From: Hymenobacter terrestris
Lineage (GTDB): Bacteria; Bacteroidota; Bacteroidia; Cytophagales; Hymenobacteraceae
Length of the DNA stretch: 64,000 nt
Direction of reading: 5' to 3'
Assembly: GCF_013377905.1 (NCBI RefSeq)
Contig: NZ_JABKAV010000014.1
Location: forward strand, 1 to 64,000
In this document: piece after piece, positions 16,071 to 25,200 of the stretch
Numbering within the stretch: position 1 is the first letter of the stretch
Layout of the letters: each line of letters starts with the position of its first letter
Notes under the pieces: generated by a model
Database searches by the model: none
What the model saw: the letters and a program-made list of their open reading frames with translations, nothing else
What the model was told of the DNA's origin: nothing
Translations under genes and position numbers: made by a program

Positions 16071-17447
16071 TCAGTAGGCCACCGGCAGCGTGCCGAGGGC
16101 GCGCTGCACGTCGAGTTTGGCGGCCAGCACGGCGTAGAGGGCGTTGTAGTAGTTGAGTTGGGAAGTGCGGAGGTCGTTTTCGGCTACTATCACTTCGAGG
16201 TAGGTTTTAATGCCTTCGTCGTACTGCAGCTTGATGATTTTGTAGATTTCGCGGGCATCGTCGCGGTTCTGGCCTTGGGCACGTAGGTCGAGGAAGTTGC
16301 CCTTGTAGCGCGCCAAAGCCTGCTCGTACTCGGTGGAAATCTGGTTTTTGGTGTCGAGCACCTGTAGGCTCAGGCGGTCCTGACGCAACTCGGCAATCTT
16401 GAGGTTCTGGAGGCGGCGGGTGCCGGTGAAAATCGGGAGGCCCAGCTGCAAACCAGCCTGCGAGGTAGGGAAGGCCTGCTTGTAGAGTTCCGTAAACGCG
16501 TTGTTCTGGTACACCTTCACGTAGTTGCCAAACGCCGAAAGCGTGGGCAGAAAGCCCAGTCGGAAGTAGTCGATATCGAGGCGCTGAAGCTGCTGCTGGG
16601 TCAAGAGCTGCTGCAACTCGATGCGGCGCTCGAAGGCCAGTGGTTCCAGCGTGTCGAGCATGGTTTCGCGGGCCAGCTGCAGCGTGTCGTAGGCTAGGGT
16701 AACGGGGGCGGCCTCGGGCGGGGCACCCATTAGCTGGCGTAGGGTAGCGTATTTGCCCTTGAGGTTTTCGGCCGTGGCCTTACGGTCGGTTACGGCGTTT
16801 TTTACGGCAATTTCGGCCCGCTTGTAGTCAATCTTATCCTTGAGACCAACTTCGTACTGGGCAAAGGCATCCTTGAACTGCTGCTGCTGGCGCTTGATGG
16901 CCTCGTCGAGTACCCGTAGCTGCTCGTTGGTGAGCAGGATGTCGTAGAACGCCTTGCTCACGTTGCGCACCACGTCAATCTGGAAGCTGACGGTGTTCTG
17001 GCCGTTTTGCTGGCGTACGTAGCGGGCCGAGCGGGCCGCCAGCAACACATCCGCATTGTAGAGCACCTGGTTTCCCTGCAAGCCCAGGTTCGAAGTGTTC
17101 TGTAGGCCAATGCGCCGCACCTGGGACGGGGCCGTGGGGTCGGTGAAGTTGGGCAGCACCGCTACCGGCAGTTGGAAGTTGCGGGTGTAAGTGCCCGTGC
17201 CCTGAATCTGGGGCAGCCAGGCCGAGAGGCCCACCCGAATCTGCCGCTCGCCAATGGCCTCATCGAGCCGCGCCTGGCGCACCAGTGGCTGATTCTGCAG
17301 GGCATATTGCAGACATTCGGTAAGAGAAAGCGGCTGGCTGGGCAGGGCCGGGACTGGAGCCGTTACCTGGGCGCGGCTCAGCAGGGGCAGCAGGAGTAGC
17401 AGCAGGAGTAAACCTGGCAGCCCAAAAGCGCGAAGCGGTTGGTTCAT
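16071..17447 (-). CDS. TolC-family outer-membrane efflux channel
   Basis: A 458-residue channel protein: a signal peptide (ending LLSRAQ), then PLSLTECLQYALQNQPLVRQARLD, the usual start of a TolC repeat, and a second similar repeat around residues 250-440. The long Gln/Leu-rich helices form the periplasmic coiled coil. It is the first gene of the leftward efflux operon, followed by the adaptor 173 bases downstream with a dispersed repeat between them. Together the three genes encode a complete tripartite pump. Confidence 0.93.
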   Translation of the reverse strand: MNQPLRAFGLPGLLLLLLLLPLLSRAQVTAPVPALPSQPLSLTECLQYALQNQPLVRQARLDEAIGERQIRVGLSAWLPQIQGTGTYTRNFQLPVAVLPNFTDPTAPSQVRRIGLQNTSNLGLQGNQVLYNADVLLAARSARYVRQQNGQNTVSFQIDVVRNVSKAFYDILLTNEQLRVLDEAIKRQQQQFKDAFAQYEVGLKDKIDYKRAEIAVKNAVTDRKATAENLKGKYATLRQLMGAPPEAAPVTLAYDTLQLARETMLDTLEPLAFERRIELQQLLTQQQLQRLDIDYFRLGFLPTLSAFGNYVKVYQNNAFTELYKQAFPTSQAGLQLGLPIFTGTRRLQNLKIAELRQDRLSLQVLDTKNQISTEYEQALARYKGNFLDLRAQGQNRDDAREIYKIIKLQYDEGIKTYLEVIVAENDLRTSQLNYYNALYAVLAAKLDVQRALGTLPVAY

Positions 17448-17746
17448 ACAGAAGACATAAGCAGCTACCTGCTTACGCGAACAGGAAGGAAGTGGTCAGA
17501 AAGAATGGGATGAAGCCGCCGCTGCCGACAGTCAGCAAATCCTTGTTAAGCTGACCCCCGAGTAGACTCAACAATAAAACCCAAGCTGCCAGAACCCGCG
17601 GGGGGCAGAATTGTTGGCGCGCCACTCGGCCCGGACGGTAGCATCTGATTGGAAAGTCCGGTGTAGCGCCGGCCGGGCCACCCGCTTCAGGCCAGGCTAT
17701 ATATGCTGGAATGAGTGGGGCAAACGGGTTATTGAAAAGCCTAGAG
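17448..17746. other. Gap without a recognised gene
   Basis: The 299 bases between the TolC start and the PBP1C stop contain only short GC-rich frames on both strands. The promoter of the efflux operon should lie near 17448, but I found no clear TAnnTTTG there. No terminator hairpin for pbpC was found. Confidence 0.5.
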
Positions 17747-20068
17747 CTATATTTCGGCCACCGTCACCAGCACGTCGGTGTTGCGGCCATGGTCGTCGGC
17801 GCAGGAGATTTTGAGCGGCCCGGGCGTCGGCCGAAAAAATACCCGCTCGTTGGCTGCCGCCGCTCGCAGAAACTGGTCATTCACATACCAATACACCTGC
17901 CGCACCTCGCCGTCGGTGGTGCAGCTGAGTAGGAGTTGCGGCTGCTCGCGGGCATTGAGGACGTACTCGGTGTTAGGAGTGGGCGAGGTGATGATGGGCG
18001 CCCGCTCGGAGCCGCTGCTGGCCCGCTGGCAAAGCAGGTTGTGGGGCGGCAGACGGCGGTAGGGTAGGCCCTGTGTTACCCGATAGGCCGCCACCTCGGG
18101 CAGCAAATTTGGGTACAGCTCGCGCCGGAAGCCAGCCGCCGGCGCGCAGGCCCGACAGTAGGTAAAGCCCCCGTCGGCCGACACCAATACCTCGCGCTGA
18201 TGCTGGCAGCGCCGCCCCGAGCTTTGGTTGGGCAGGAAGTAGTCGATTACCTGGTCGGGGCAGTTTTCGCCGGGCACGAGGCCGGTTTCGGTGCACACGA
18301 GCCGGAAGTCGAGGCTGGCGGGGGGCACAAACCAGTCGTTGGGCGAGTTGTAGGCCAGGGAATTGAACAGGTCGAACAGCAGCGGCGTGGCCACGTCGGA
18401 GCCAGTGAGGGCCGGACTGCCCTGGCCGCTGAAGTTGCCCACCCACACGCCGATGGTATAGTCGCGGTTGTAACCAATGCTCCAGGCGTCGCGCCGGCCA
18501 TAGCTGGTGCCGGTTTTCCAGGCAATTTTGGGCAACCGGGTGCTGCGGGCCGCGCCCAGCGGCAAGTCAGGCCGGGTCAGCTGGCTCAGGATATCGGTAA
18601 CGAGGAACGCGGCGGCGGGGGAAACGAGCGGTAGCTCGCGCTTTGTATTCCTCTCTGGCAGGGAGTCAGCAGCCGATGTCAGCCCCAATGCCACATAATC
18701 GCCCCCGTTTGCCAGCGCCGCGTACAGTCCGGTAAGCTCTTCCAAAGAAGCCCCGCAGCCGCCCAGAATACTGCTCAGACCCAGCCGGGCACGGCTGCGG
18801 GCCACGCTTTGGAAACCGGCCTGCTGGAGCTTTTCGGTGAAGGCAGGCACGCCGTAGTCCTGCAGCACGCGCACGGCGGGGATGTTGAGCGAGAAGGACA
18901 AGGCGCGTTCCAGCGTTACCTCGCCCTGGCAGTGCTTGTCGAAGTTTTCGGGGCGGTAGCCTTGGAAGTTGGTGGGCACGTCGGGCAGTTGCAGCTTGGG
19001 CGTGACCAAGCCCCGGTCGAGAGCCAGGGCGTAGAGGAAGGGCTTGAGCGTGCTGCCCGGCGAGCGGACGGCCGCCACGCCGTCGTTCTGGCCCTGGCCC
19101 CGAAAGTCGCGAAAATCGGCCGAGCCCACGTAGGCCTCCACCTGCCGGGTGCGGTTGTTGACTACCAGTACTGAGGCCTGCGAAATGCCCAGCTCGTGCA
19201 GGCGGCGCACGTAGTTGCCGGTCAGCTCCTCGGCCCGGCTTTGCTTAGCGCGTTGCAGGCTGCTGCGGATGATGGCCTCGTGCGGAAACTGCCGCACCAG
19301 CCGCCGCGATAGGTGCGGGGCCAGCGTAGGGGCGGCGTGGCGGCGCACGTTCAGCGGCTCCAGCAGCGCATCGGCAATATCCTGTCGGGCAAACAGCCCG
19401 GCGGCCCCAAACCGGCGGAGCCAGCGGTTCCGTTCGCGGCGCACGGCCTCATTATTCTGGCCTAGCACCAGGGCCCGGGGGCGGTTCGGGATGATGGCCA
19501 GCGTAACGGTCTGGGCCAGCGACAGGAAGTTGGGCGGCTGCTGGAAGTAGAGCAGCGCGGCCGACTTTACGCCCTCCACGTTGCCGCCGTAGGGCACCAG
19601 GTTCAAGTAGAGCTGCAGAATCTCATCCTTGCTGTAGTGCACTTCGAGCTGGGTGGCGCGGGCCATTTCGAGCAGCTTGTTGCCCAGCGTGCGCGGCTTG
19701 GGCCCCAGTAGCCGCGCCACCTGCATCGTGATGGTGCTGGCCCCAGTGGTGCGCCCTTTGCCAAATACGTTGCGCCCGGCGGCCTGCACCAGCGCCAGCG
19801 GGTTCACCCCAAAATGCCAGCGAAACCAGCGGTCCTCCTTCTCGATAATCGTCTGGCGCAGCACCGGCGTAATCTCGCTCAGCTCGGTTTTCATCCGCCA
19901 CTTCTGGGTGGGGTTCAGGTAGGCGTGCAGCACCGTACCATCGGCAGCCAGCACGATGGGCGAGTAGCGCGGGGCGGCCGGCAGCGGGAACAGCCGGTCG
20001 AGGGCCAGCAGCAGCAACGCCAGTCCGGCCAGAATTTCCAGAGTGCGAATGGCGGTGCGCCGTTTCAT
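17747..20068 (-). CDS. pbpC: Penicillin-binding protein 1C (bifunctional peptidoglycan synthase)
   Basis: A 773-residue class A PBP. It has one N-terminal anchor helix (residues 10-26). The glycosyltransferase domain carries the catalytic Glu78 in EDRWFRWHFG. The transpeptidase domain has S339-T-L-K342 (SPGSTLKPF), the SxN motif S393-L-N395 and K518-T-G. The C-terminal BiPBP_C beta domain spans about residues 680-770. It makes and cross-links periplasmic glycan. In many bacteria it is encoded beside a bacterial alpha-2-macroglobulin; here that gene is about 2.2 kb away, upstream of its start, on the same strand, with three other genes between. Confidence 0.95.
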   Translation of the reverse strand: MKRRTAIRTLEILAGLALLLLALDRLFPLPAAPRYSPIVLAADGTVLHAYLNPTQKWRMKTELSEITPVLRQTIIEKEDRWFRWHFGVNPLALVQAAGRNVFGKGRTTGASTITMQVARLLGPKPRTLGNKLLEMARATQLEVHYSKDEILQLYLNLVPYGGNVEGVKSAALLYFQQPPNFLSLAQTVTLAIIPNRPRALVLGQNNEAVRRERNRWLRRFGAAGLFARQDIADALLEPLNVRRHAAPTLAPHLSRRLVRQFPHEAIIRSSLQRAKQSRAEELTGNYVRRLHELGISQASVLVVNNRTRQVEAYVGSADFRDFRGQGQNDGVAAVRSPGSTLKPFLYALALDRGLVTPKLQLPDVPTNFQGYRPENFDKHCQGEVTLERALSFSLNIPAVRVLQDYGVPAFTEKLQQAGFQSVARSRARLGLSSILGGCGASLEELTGLYAALANGGDYVALGLTSAADSLPERNTKRELPLVSPAAAFLVTDILSQLTRPDLPLGAARSTRLPKIAWKTGTSYGRRDAWSIGYNRDYTIGVWVGNFSGQGSPALTGSDVATPLLFDLFNSLAYNSPNDWFVPPASLDFRLVCTETGLVPGENCPDQVIDYFLPNQSSGRRCQHQREVLVSADGGFTYCRACAPAAGFRRELYPNLLPEVAAYRVTQGLPYRRLPPHNLLCQRASSGSERAPIITSPTPNTEYVLNAREQPQLLLSCTTDGEVRQVYWYVNDQFLRAAAANERVFFRPTPGPLKISCADDHGRNTDVLVTVAEI

Positions 20069-20147
20069 AAGGGCAAGATACAGCTTGCTGCGGCCTTCTT
20101 AACCGTTGGCCCTGCGTATATTCGTCAGTCCACAAAATGCCGCCGCC

Positions 20148-20744
20148 ATGCCCGTCATCACCGATATTTCCCAGCTCGACCTTACCAAAACGTACACCTA
20201 CGCCGATTACCTGACGTGGCGGCTAGATGAATTCGTGGAATTGATTCGGGGTAAGGTGCGTCAGATGAGTCCCGCTCCGCGAGTGCGGCACCAGTCAGTT
20301 TCATTTCGCCTGAGTACGTTGATTGGTGGCTTGCTGCGCGGAGGTGCCTGCCAAGGCTTTGCCGCGCCGTTTGATGTACGACTACTGAAGAGCACCCCCG
20401 ATGGTGACGCGCGAATCAGCACCGTTGTGCAGCCCGACTTGTGCGTTATCTGCGACGGGGCCAAGCTCGACGAGTTCGGCTGCGTAGGCGCGCCCGACTG
20501 GATTATTGAAATCCTGAGCCCCGGCAACGTGGCCCACGACAGCAAAACCAAATTTGACCTCTATGAGGAAAACGGCGTGCGCGAATACTGGATGGTGGAC
20601 CCCGGCCTCAAAAACGTGATGGTATACGTTCTCGAAAACGACCAATACCAGTTGCAAGGCGAGTTCTACCAGCCCGGCCCGATACCGGTAGCCACACTGC
20701 CCGGTACGACGCTGGAGTGGGCAGAGGTATTCGAAGGACTATAG
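20148..20744 (+). CDS. Uma2-family (DUF820) putative nuclease-fold protein
   Basis: A 198-residue protein of the Uma2 family, which has a PD-(D/E)XK restriction-nuclease fold. The conserved elements are VELIRGKV, QPDLCVIC, and APDWIIEILSPGNVAHDSKTK followed by YEENGVREYW. Members are abundant in cyanobacteria and Bacteroidota and are of unknown role; some lie near mobile DNA. The start is the ATG at 20148 (MPVITDISQ), because the frame upstream has only a TTG and odd residues. It lies between pbpC and a glycosyltransferase gene as a possible insertion. Confidence 0.85.
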   Translation: MPVITDISQLDLTKTYTYADYLTWRLDEFVELIRGKVRQMSPAPRVRHQSVSFRLSTLIGGLLRGGACQGFAAPFDVRLLKSTPDGDARISTVVQPDLCVICDGAKLDEFGCVGAPDWIIEILSPGNVAHDSKTKFDLYEENGVREYWMVDPGLKNVMVYVLENDQYQLQGEFYQPGPIPVATLPGTTLEWAEVFEGL

Positions 20745-20758
20745 CGGCCGTTTCCGGG

Positions 20759-21637
20759 CTACTCCGTTTCGTCCGTAATCCGCCACTGCCGACCTAATAG
20801 TTTCAGCAGCGTCCGGCGCCAGCCGGGCAGTTCCCGGTAGGCCAGTTCGGCGGTGTGCTGGCCCGCAATGTCCAGCGCGTTGAGGTGGCGGCGGAGGGTG
20901 GGTAAGCCCTGGCTGACGTACTGCCCGAACACCCGCGTGAGGGCCGGACGAATGGCTTTGAGGTTCCAGTAGTGCAGCACGTAGGGCGCCGCCTCGCGCA
21001 GGGGGCTGTCGAGGCCCAGGCGCAGCCCGGTGGCCAGCTGCTCCATCATATGCTTGTTGTAGGTGGCGTAGAGTTGGTCGGCCAGCGGAGTTATATCGCC
21101 CAACAGCGCCGCGTCCTGGCTCTGGAAACCGATGATGCCGGAGTTGTAGAGCGGCGTTTCGGGGCCGATGCGCACGCGGCCCGTGCCCACCGCAAACTCG
21201 CGGCCCTGTAACCGCCGGTACACCTTGCGGCTAAGGGTGTTGCCGGTGCGCATCACGCCTTCGTTGAGGTGCATAAAACGGACACCCGTCGCAATCTGGT
21301 CGAAAATTGGGGTAGGGTCGTGCTGCCAGAGCGTATCGGTATCGGTGAACAGCAGGTTGCCGGGGTAGTGGGCCGCCGCGTACTGAAGCACCCCGATTTT
21401 GAGCAGGTACACCATATCGGCCGCCCCGCGCCAGTCCCGCCACTGTTCGGCCGTTACAGCCGGGTACAGCACGTCGGCCCGCTCGCCGAGTACCTGCCGG
21501 AAAACGTCGGGCGTATCGGTGTACACCAGCACCGTAGCGGGCGGCGCGGGTGCTACCTCAAAATACGTCAGCAGGCTGTACAGCGCCTCGTGTTTGATGG
21601 CGGCCGGACCGTGGGCGAGGTAGATGAGGTAGTTCAT
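20759..21637 (-). CDS. Putative GT-A-fold glycosyltransferase
   Basis: A 292-residue protein with the pattern VLVYTDTP near residue 37 and LLFTDTDTLW, whose DTD resembles the DxD metal-binding motif of GT-A glycosyltransferases. The start MNYLIYLAHG (ATG 21637) fits a first Rossmann strand. The probable sugar donor and acceptor are unknown. It is separated from the upstream BamE-like gene by 48 bases on the same strand. I am confident of the fold class, less so of activity. Confidence 0.6.
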   Translation of the reverse strand: MNYLIYLAHGPAAIKHEALYSLLTYFEVAPAPPATVLVYTDTPDVFRQVLGERADVLYPAVTAEQWRDWRGAADMVYLLKIGVLQYAAAHYPGNLLFTDTDTLWQHDPTPIFDQIATGVRFMHLNEGVMRTGNTLSRKVYRRLQGREFAVGTGRVRIGPETPLYNSGIIGFQSQDAALLGDITPLADQLYATYNKHMMEQLATGLRLGLDSPLREAAPYVLHYWNLKAIRPALTRVFGQYVSQGLPTLRRHLNALDIAGQHTAELAYRELPGWRRTLLKLLGRQWRITDETE

Positions 21638-21685
21638 GAGGTGAATTACGCACATTACCGTATTTGTCCCACTAAGCAAGGCTGC

Positions 21686-22174
21686 TTAGTTTTGATTGTA
21701 GCCAAGTCGGGCTACTTTGCCGTCGCTAAATTCCAGACGCAGATAATCAGCGTCAACGGGGTGGATGCCGGGCTTCATGCCTAAATAATAAAGCCAGGTT
21801 TCTTCTCGTTGCTGATTGGGCTGGCCTAACAGGGCCGAAACCTGATGTTGGTTGAGGCCGATGAGTTGCTGCGAATCCTGAAGCCCATTCACCATTTCAT
21901 GCCGTTTTTGCGGGCTGCGTGCCCATTCGGCGGCAGTGAAATCCCGGTGCGGATGGTGGAAGAAACCAAACCCCAGCAGCTGCAAGCTACCCCAGAAAAG
22001 CAGCAGCGTCGCCAGCCCGGCAGCTGCCAGGGCCGAGTAGTTGGGGTGGGGCTGCCGGGGCCGAAAACGGTCGATGCCAGAGCGCATCGCTATAAATGCT
22101 ACGGCGAGTACGGGCAATCCACAGAGCCCCGCTGCCAGCAGATACCAAGGGAGGTCGGCCCAAAAGGTGCTCAT
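21686..22174 (-). CDS. Two-helix membrane protein with BamE/SmpA-like C-terminal domain
   Basis: A 162-residue protein: two transmembrane segments (residues about 8-30 and 50-70), then a small domain with LIGLNQHQVSALLGQPNQQREETWLYYLG. That is the 'G-x-T-x-x-V-x-x-L-L-G-x-P' helix-turn pattern of BamE/OmlA folds. Such domains are usually lipid-anchored in the outer membrane, so attachment to inner-membrane helices is unusual. It may sense or fold an envelope component; this is inference. ATG at 22174. Confidence 0.6.
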   Translation of the reverse strand: MSTFWADLPWYLLAAGLCGLPVLAVAFIAMRSGIDRFRPRQPHPNYSALAAAGLATLLLFWGSLQLLGFGFFHHPHRDFTAAEWARSPQKRHEMVNGLQDSQQLIGLNQHQVSALLGQPNQQREETWLYYLGMKPGIHPVDADYLRLEFSDGKVARLGYNQN

Positions 22175-22200
22175 GTCATTACAAGAAAGCGGCAAGATAC

Positions 22201-22280
22201 TGTGGCACGGACTGAAGTCCGTACCCCGCCGGCAATGAACTGTTCATCATGGCGGGCTACGGACTGAAGTCCGTGCCACA
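22201..22280. repeat. Palindromic repeat with CGGACTGAAGTCCG core
   Basis: TGTGGCACGGACTGAAGTCC at 22201-22220 is inverted at 22261-22280 (GGACTGAAGTCCGTGCCACA). Matching CCCGCC / GGCGGG lies further inside. The core GGACTGAAGTCC is itself palindromic. It lies between the macroglobulin stop and the BamE-like start, and is likely a dispersed REP-type element. Confidence 0.75.
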
Positions 22281-22296
22281 TTGCAGTTCAATTACC

Positions 22297-25200
22297 CTAC
22301 CGCACCCTCACTACTCCCGCCCCCGAATACGAATGGTATTCGGCGTTGTACATGGCGTCGGCGCTGACGGGGCCGAGGCGGAAGGTGCCTTTGCTCACGG
22401 CGCGGGCCAGGTAGTAGAACGCCTTGGGTTTAGGCGTGGCGGTGGTGAAGATGTTCAGGCGGTCGTCGCGCACGTCGAGGTAGTCGGGCTGGGCGGCGTT
22501 CTTGGCCCAGGCCAAGTCGCGGACGGCCCCGATGCGGGGATTCTCGATTTCGAGGCCGGCGGGCAGCAGGTCGGTAATGGCCACGTTGGGCACCTCGCCC
22601 GCGCTTTCGGCCGATTGGAGCGTGAGGCGCACCACTACCAAATCGTTCTGGCGGAAGGTGGCCGAACTCAGCGGGTTGCCGTTGCGGTCTAGGAACTGGC
22701 GGCGCACAGTTAGGTAAGCGTCCTCCTCAGCCACGCGGTCGGTGGGCGAAATGCCTTCCAGCTCCCAGAAGTAGTAAAGGCTGCCCTTGCCGGTGGGCCG
22801 CAACGTAATCTGGCGGTTGGCCACGTTGCTTACCGCGAGGTCTTTGCCGGTGAAGGCGCCGATGCTCTTGCCGTCCGCCAGGAGTTGGGCGGTGGCGGTG
22901 CTGTTGGCGTTGGTCTTGGCCAGTTTTCCCAGGGCCAGCAGCGAGAAGGCGCGCTCCTGGGTGCTTAGCCAGCCGGCCTGCTGCACGCGGCGGCTCAGCT
23001 GGCGACTCAGGTTGAGCACCTGCGGGTTGCTAGGGTCGGCGGCGAGCAGGGCGTTGAGCACCAGGGCCATGTCGCGGATGGGTGAGGCGAAGGAGCCGCC
23101 CAGCTCGCGGCTCGCGATGCTTGGAGCCGCACCGTAGCGCGCGGGTACCGTCTGCTGGAAAGCGCGCTGGTTGCCGCTCAGGGCGAAGGCCGCCGCCAGC
23201 AGGTAGCGCGAATCGTCGGCCAGCAGGGGGCGGTTGGCTTTGTAGTAGTTGAGCGCTACGGGCGTGGGCCGGCCGGCCAGGGCCAGTACGTAGAGCGAGT
23301 ACGGAATTTCCTTTTTGGCCAGCGTAACGGGCCGAATTACGCCGCCGGTCTGGATGATGTTGTAGGTTTCGGTTTCGCGCTGGCGGGTGCGGGCTTCGAG
23401 GTAGCCGAGCACCCGGTCGAGCACGTTCTTATTCACCTCGAAACCGGCCTGCCGGGCTTCGAGCAGGAAATGGGCGGCGTAGGCCGTGGACCACCAGTTG
23501 TCGTAGTCGCCGCCGGGCCAGTAGCTCAGTGAGCCGTTGTACATCTGTTGGGCCTCCACCTTGCGGATGGCCTCCTGCACGTGGTAATTGGGGTTGAACT
23601 GACCCGCCTTGCCCTTGACGCCGGTTTTCTGGCCCAAAGTCGCTACCAAATCACCATAATAAAGCTGGGGGAAGGCGGCCGACACGGTTTGCTCCAGGCA
23701 GCCGTAGGGGTACTGCAGCAGGTAGCGCAAATCCCGGGCAAATTCGGCCATCGGCGAGCGGCTCACCACCAGCTGGCTCCGCAATGAGGCCGCCATGAAA
23801 TCGGTCTTCAGATTCAGCTGCTGCGCCTTGCCGCCGCCTGCCAGTGAGCCGCTGCCGGTACGCTTTTGCAGCGGCGAAGCGGGCCGCACGGGGAGTTCGA
23901 TGGTTTCGGTGAAATCACTCTGTATCCCTTTCCTTTCTTGTTGAGCAGGATTCGGCTGTTCTTTAGGAAGCTCACGATAATTCAATACACTTGCTCTAAT
24001 CTTTATCGAGGCATTGCCGATTGATTTTCCATATATGTTTGTGAATACAAATCTGCGCTCTGTGTTCGGCAATAACGTTAATTCATCCATCCCATCTTCC
24101 GCGTATATAGAAGACTGAAGAGGAACAGATATATCCTTGTTGCTAATTGGGCCCTTCGGAATTTTGATGACATAACTAGATGTGGAAATAGCCTTCCGTT
24201 CTAATCCTTTGGTATCAATAGTGAGCTTAACCTTGAGGCGTTTATCGGTCGTGTTGTTCAGCGTAACCGGCACATCAATCGTGTCGCCGGGGCTCAGGAA
24301 GCGGGGTAGGGCGGTGCTGATAACTACTGGGTCGGCGACGCGCATGGTGTGCTCGGCCGAGCCGAAAGCGTCGCCCTTGTAGGCTACGGCCATGATGCGG
24401 ATGGCCCCGCTGAACTGGGGCACCTGGAGCTTGTAGCGGACTTTGCCGTTGCCGTCGGCCGTGAGCACGCCGCTCCACTTGGCCAGCAGCTTCACGCGGC
24501 GCGAGGGTACGGGCGTGGTGCGGCGGGCCAGGTCGTAGACGTCGCCGCCGGTGGAGCTGGTGCCGATTTCGGGCAGCAGGAAGGGGTACACATCGTGGGC
24601 CGCCACTTCGAGGGCGCGCTTCTGGTAGAAGTAGCCGTGCGGGTCGGGCGTGCGGAAATCCTTCATCTGCAGAATGCCCTCGTCCACCATGGCCAGCGTA
24701 ACCTGGGCCCCCGGCGCGGTGCTTACCTCAATGGTCTGGCTGGTTTGCGAGCGGCTCAGCGCGGGCGCCTTAATGGCCACCGACAGCCGCGAGCCGGGCT
24801 TTTCCACCGTCAGCGGCACGAAGCCGCGGGCCACGGTCAGGGGTAGGCGGTTGTCTTTGATGGGGCGGATGGCGGTGGCCGTTACGTAGATGTTAGGCAC
24901 GTGGCCGCCGCGAATCGGAATGTCCACCTTGGCCGATTTCTCGTCGGTGTCCACGTAGAAATGGTCGAGCACCCGGTCCCGCTCCACCGTCACCAGCACG
25001 CGGCCAGGGAAGGGCGTTTTGAGCAGCAGATGGGCCGTTTGGCCGGGCTCGTACTGGGTCTGGTCGGCCTCAATGGTCACTTCGCCCTCGTTGTTCACCT
25101 CGAAGGAGTTGCTCTGAGTATCGCCGTAACCGTAGGCGTACACCCGCTGGGCCACGTACGTCGCCGCGCCGGGCCGCGAAACCCGGATTTCGTACTCGCC

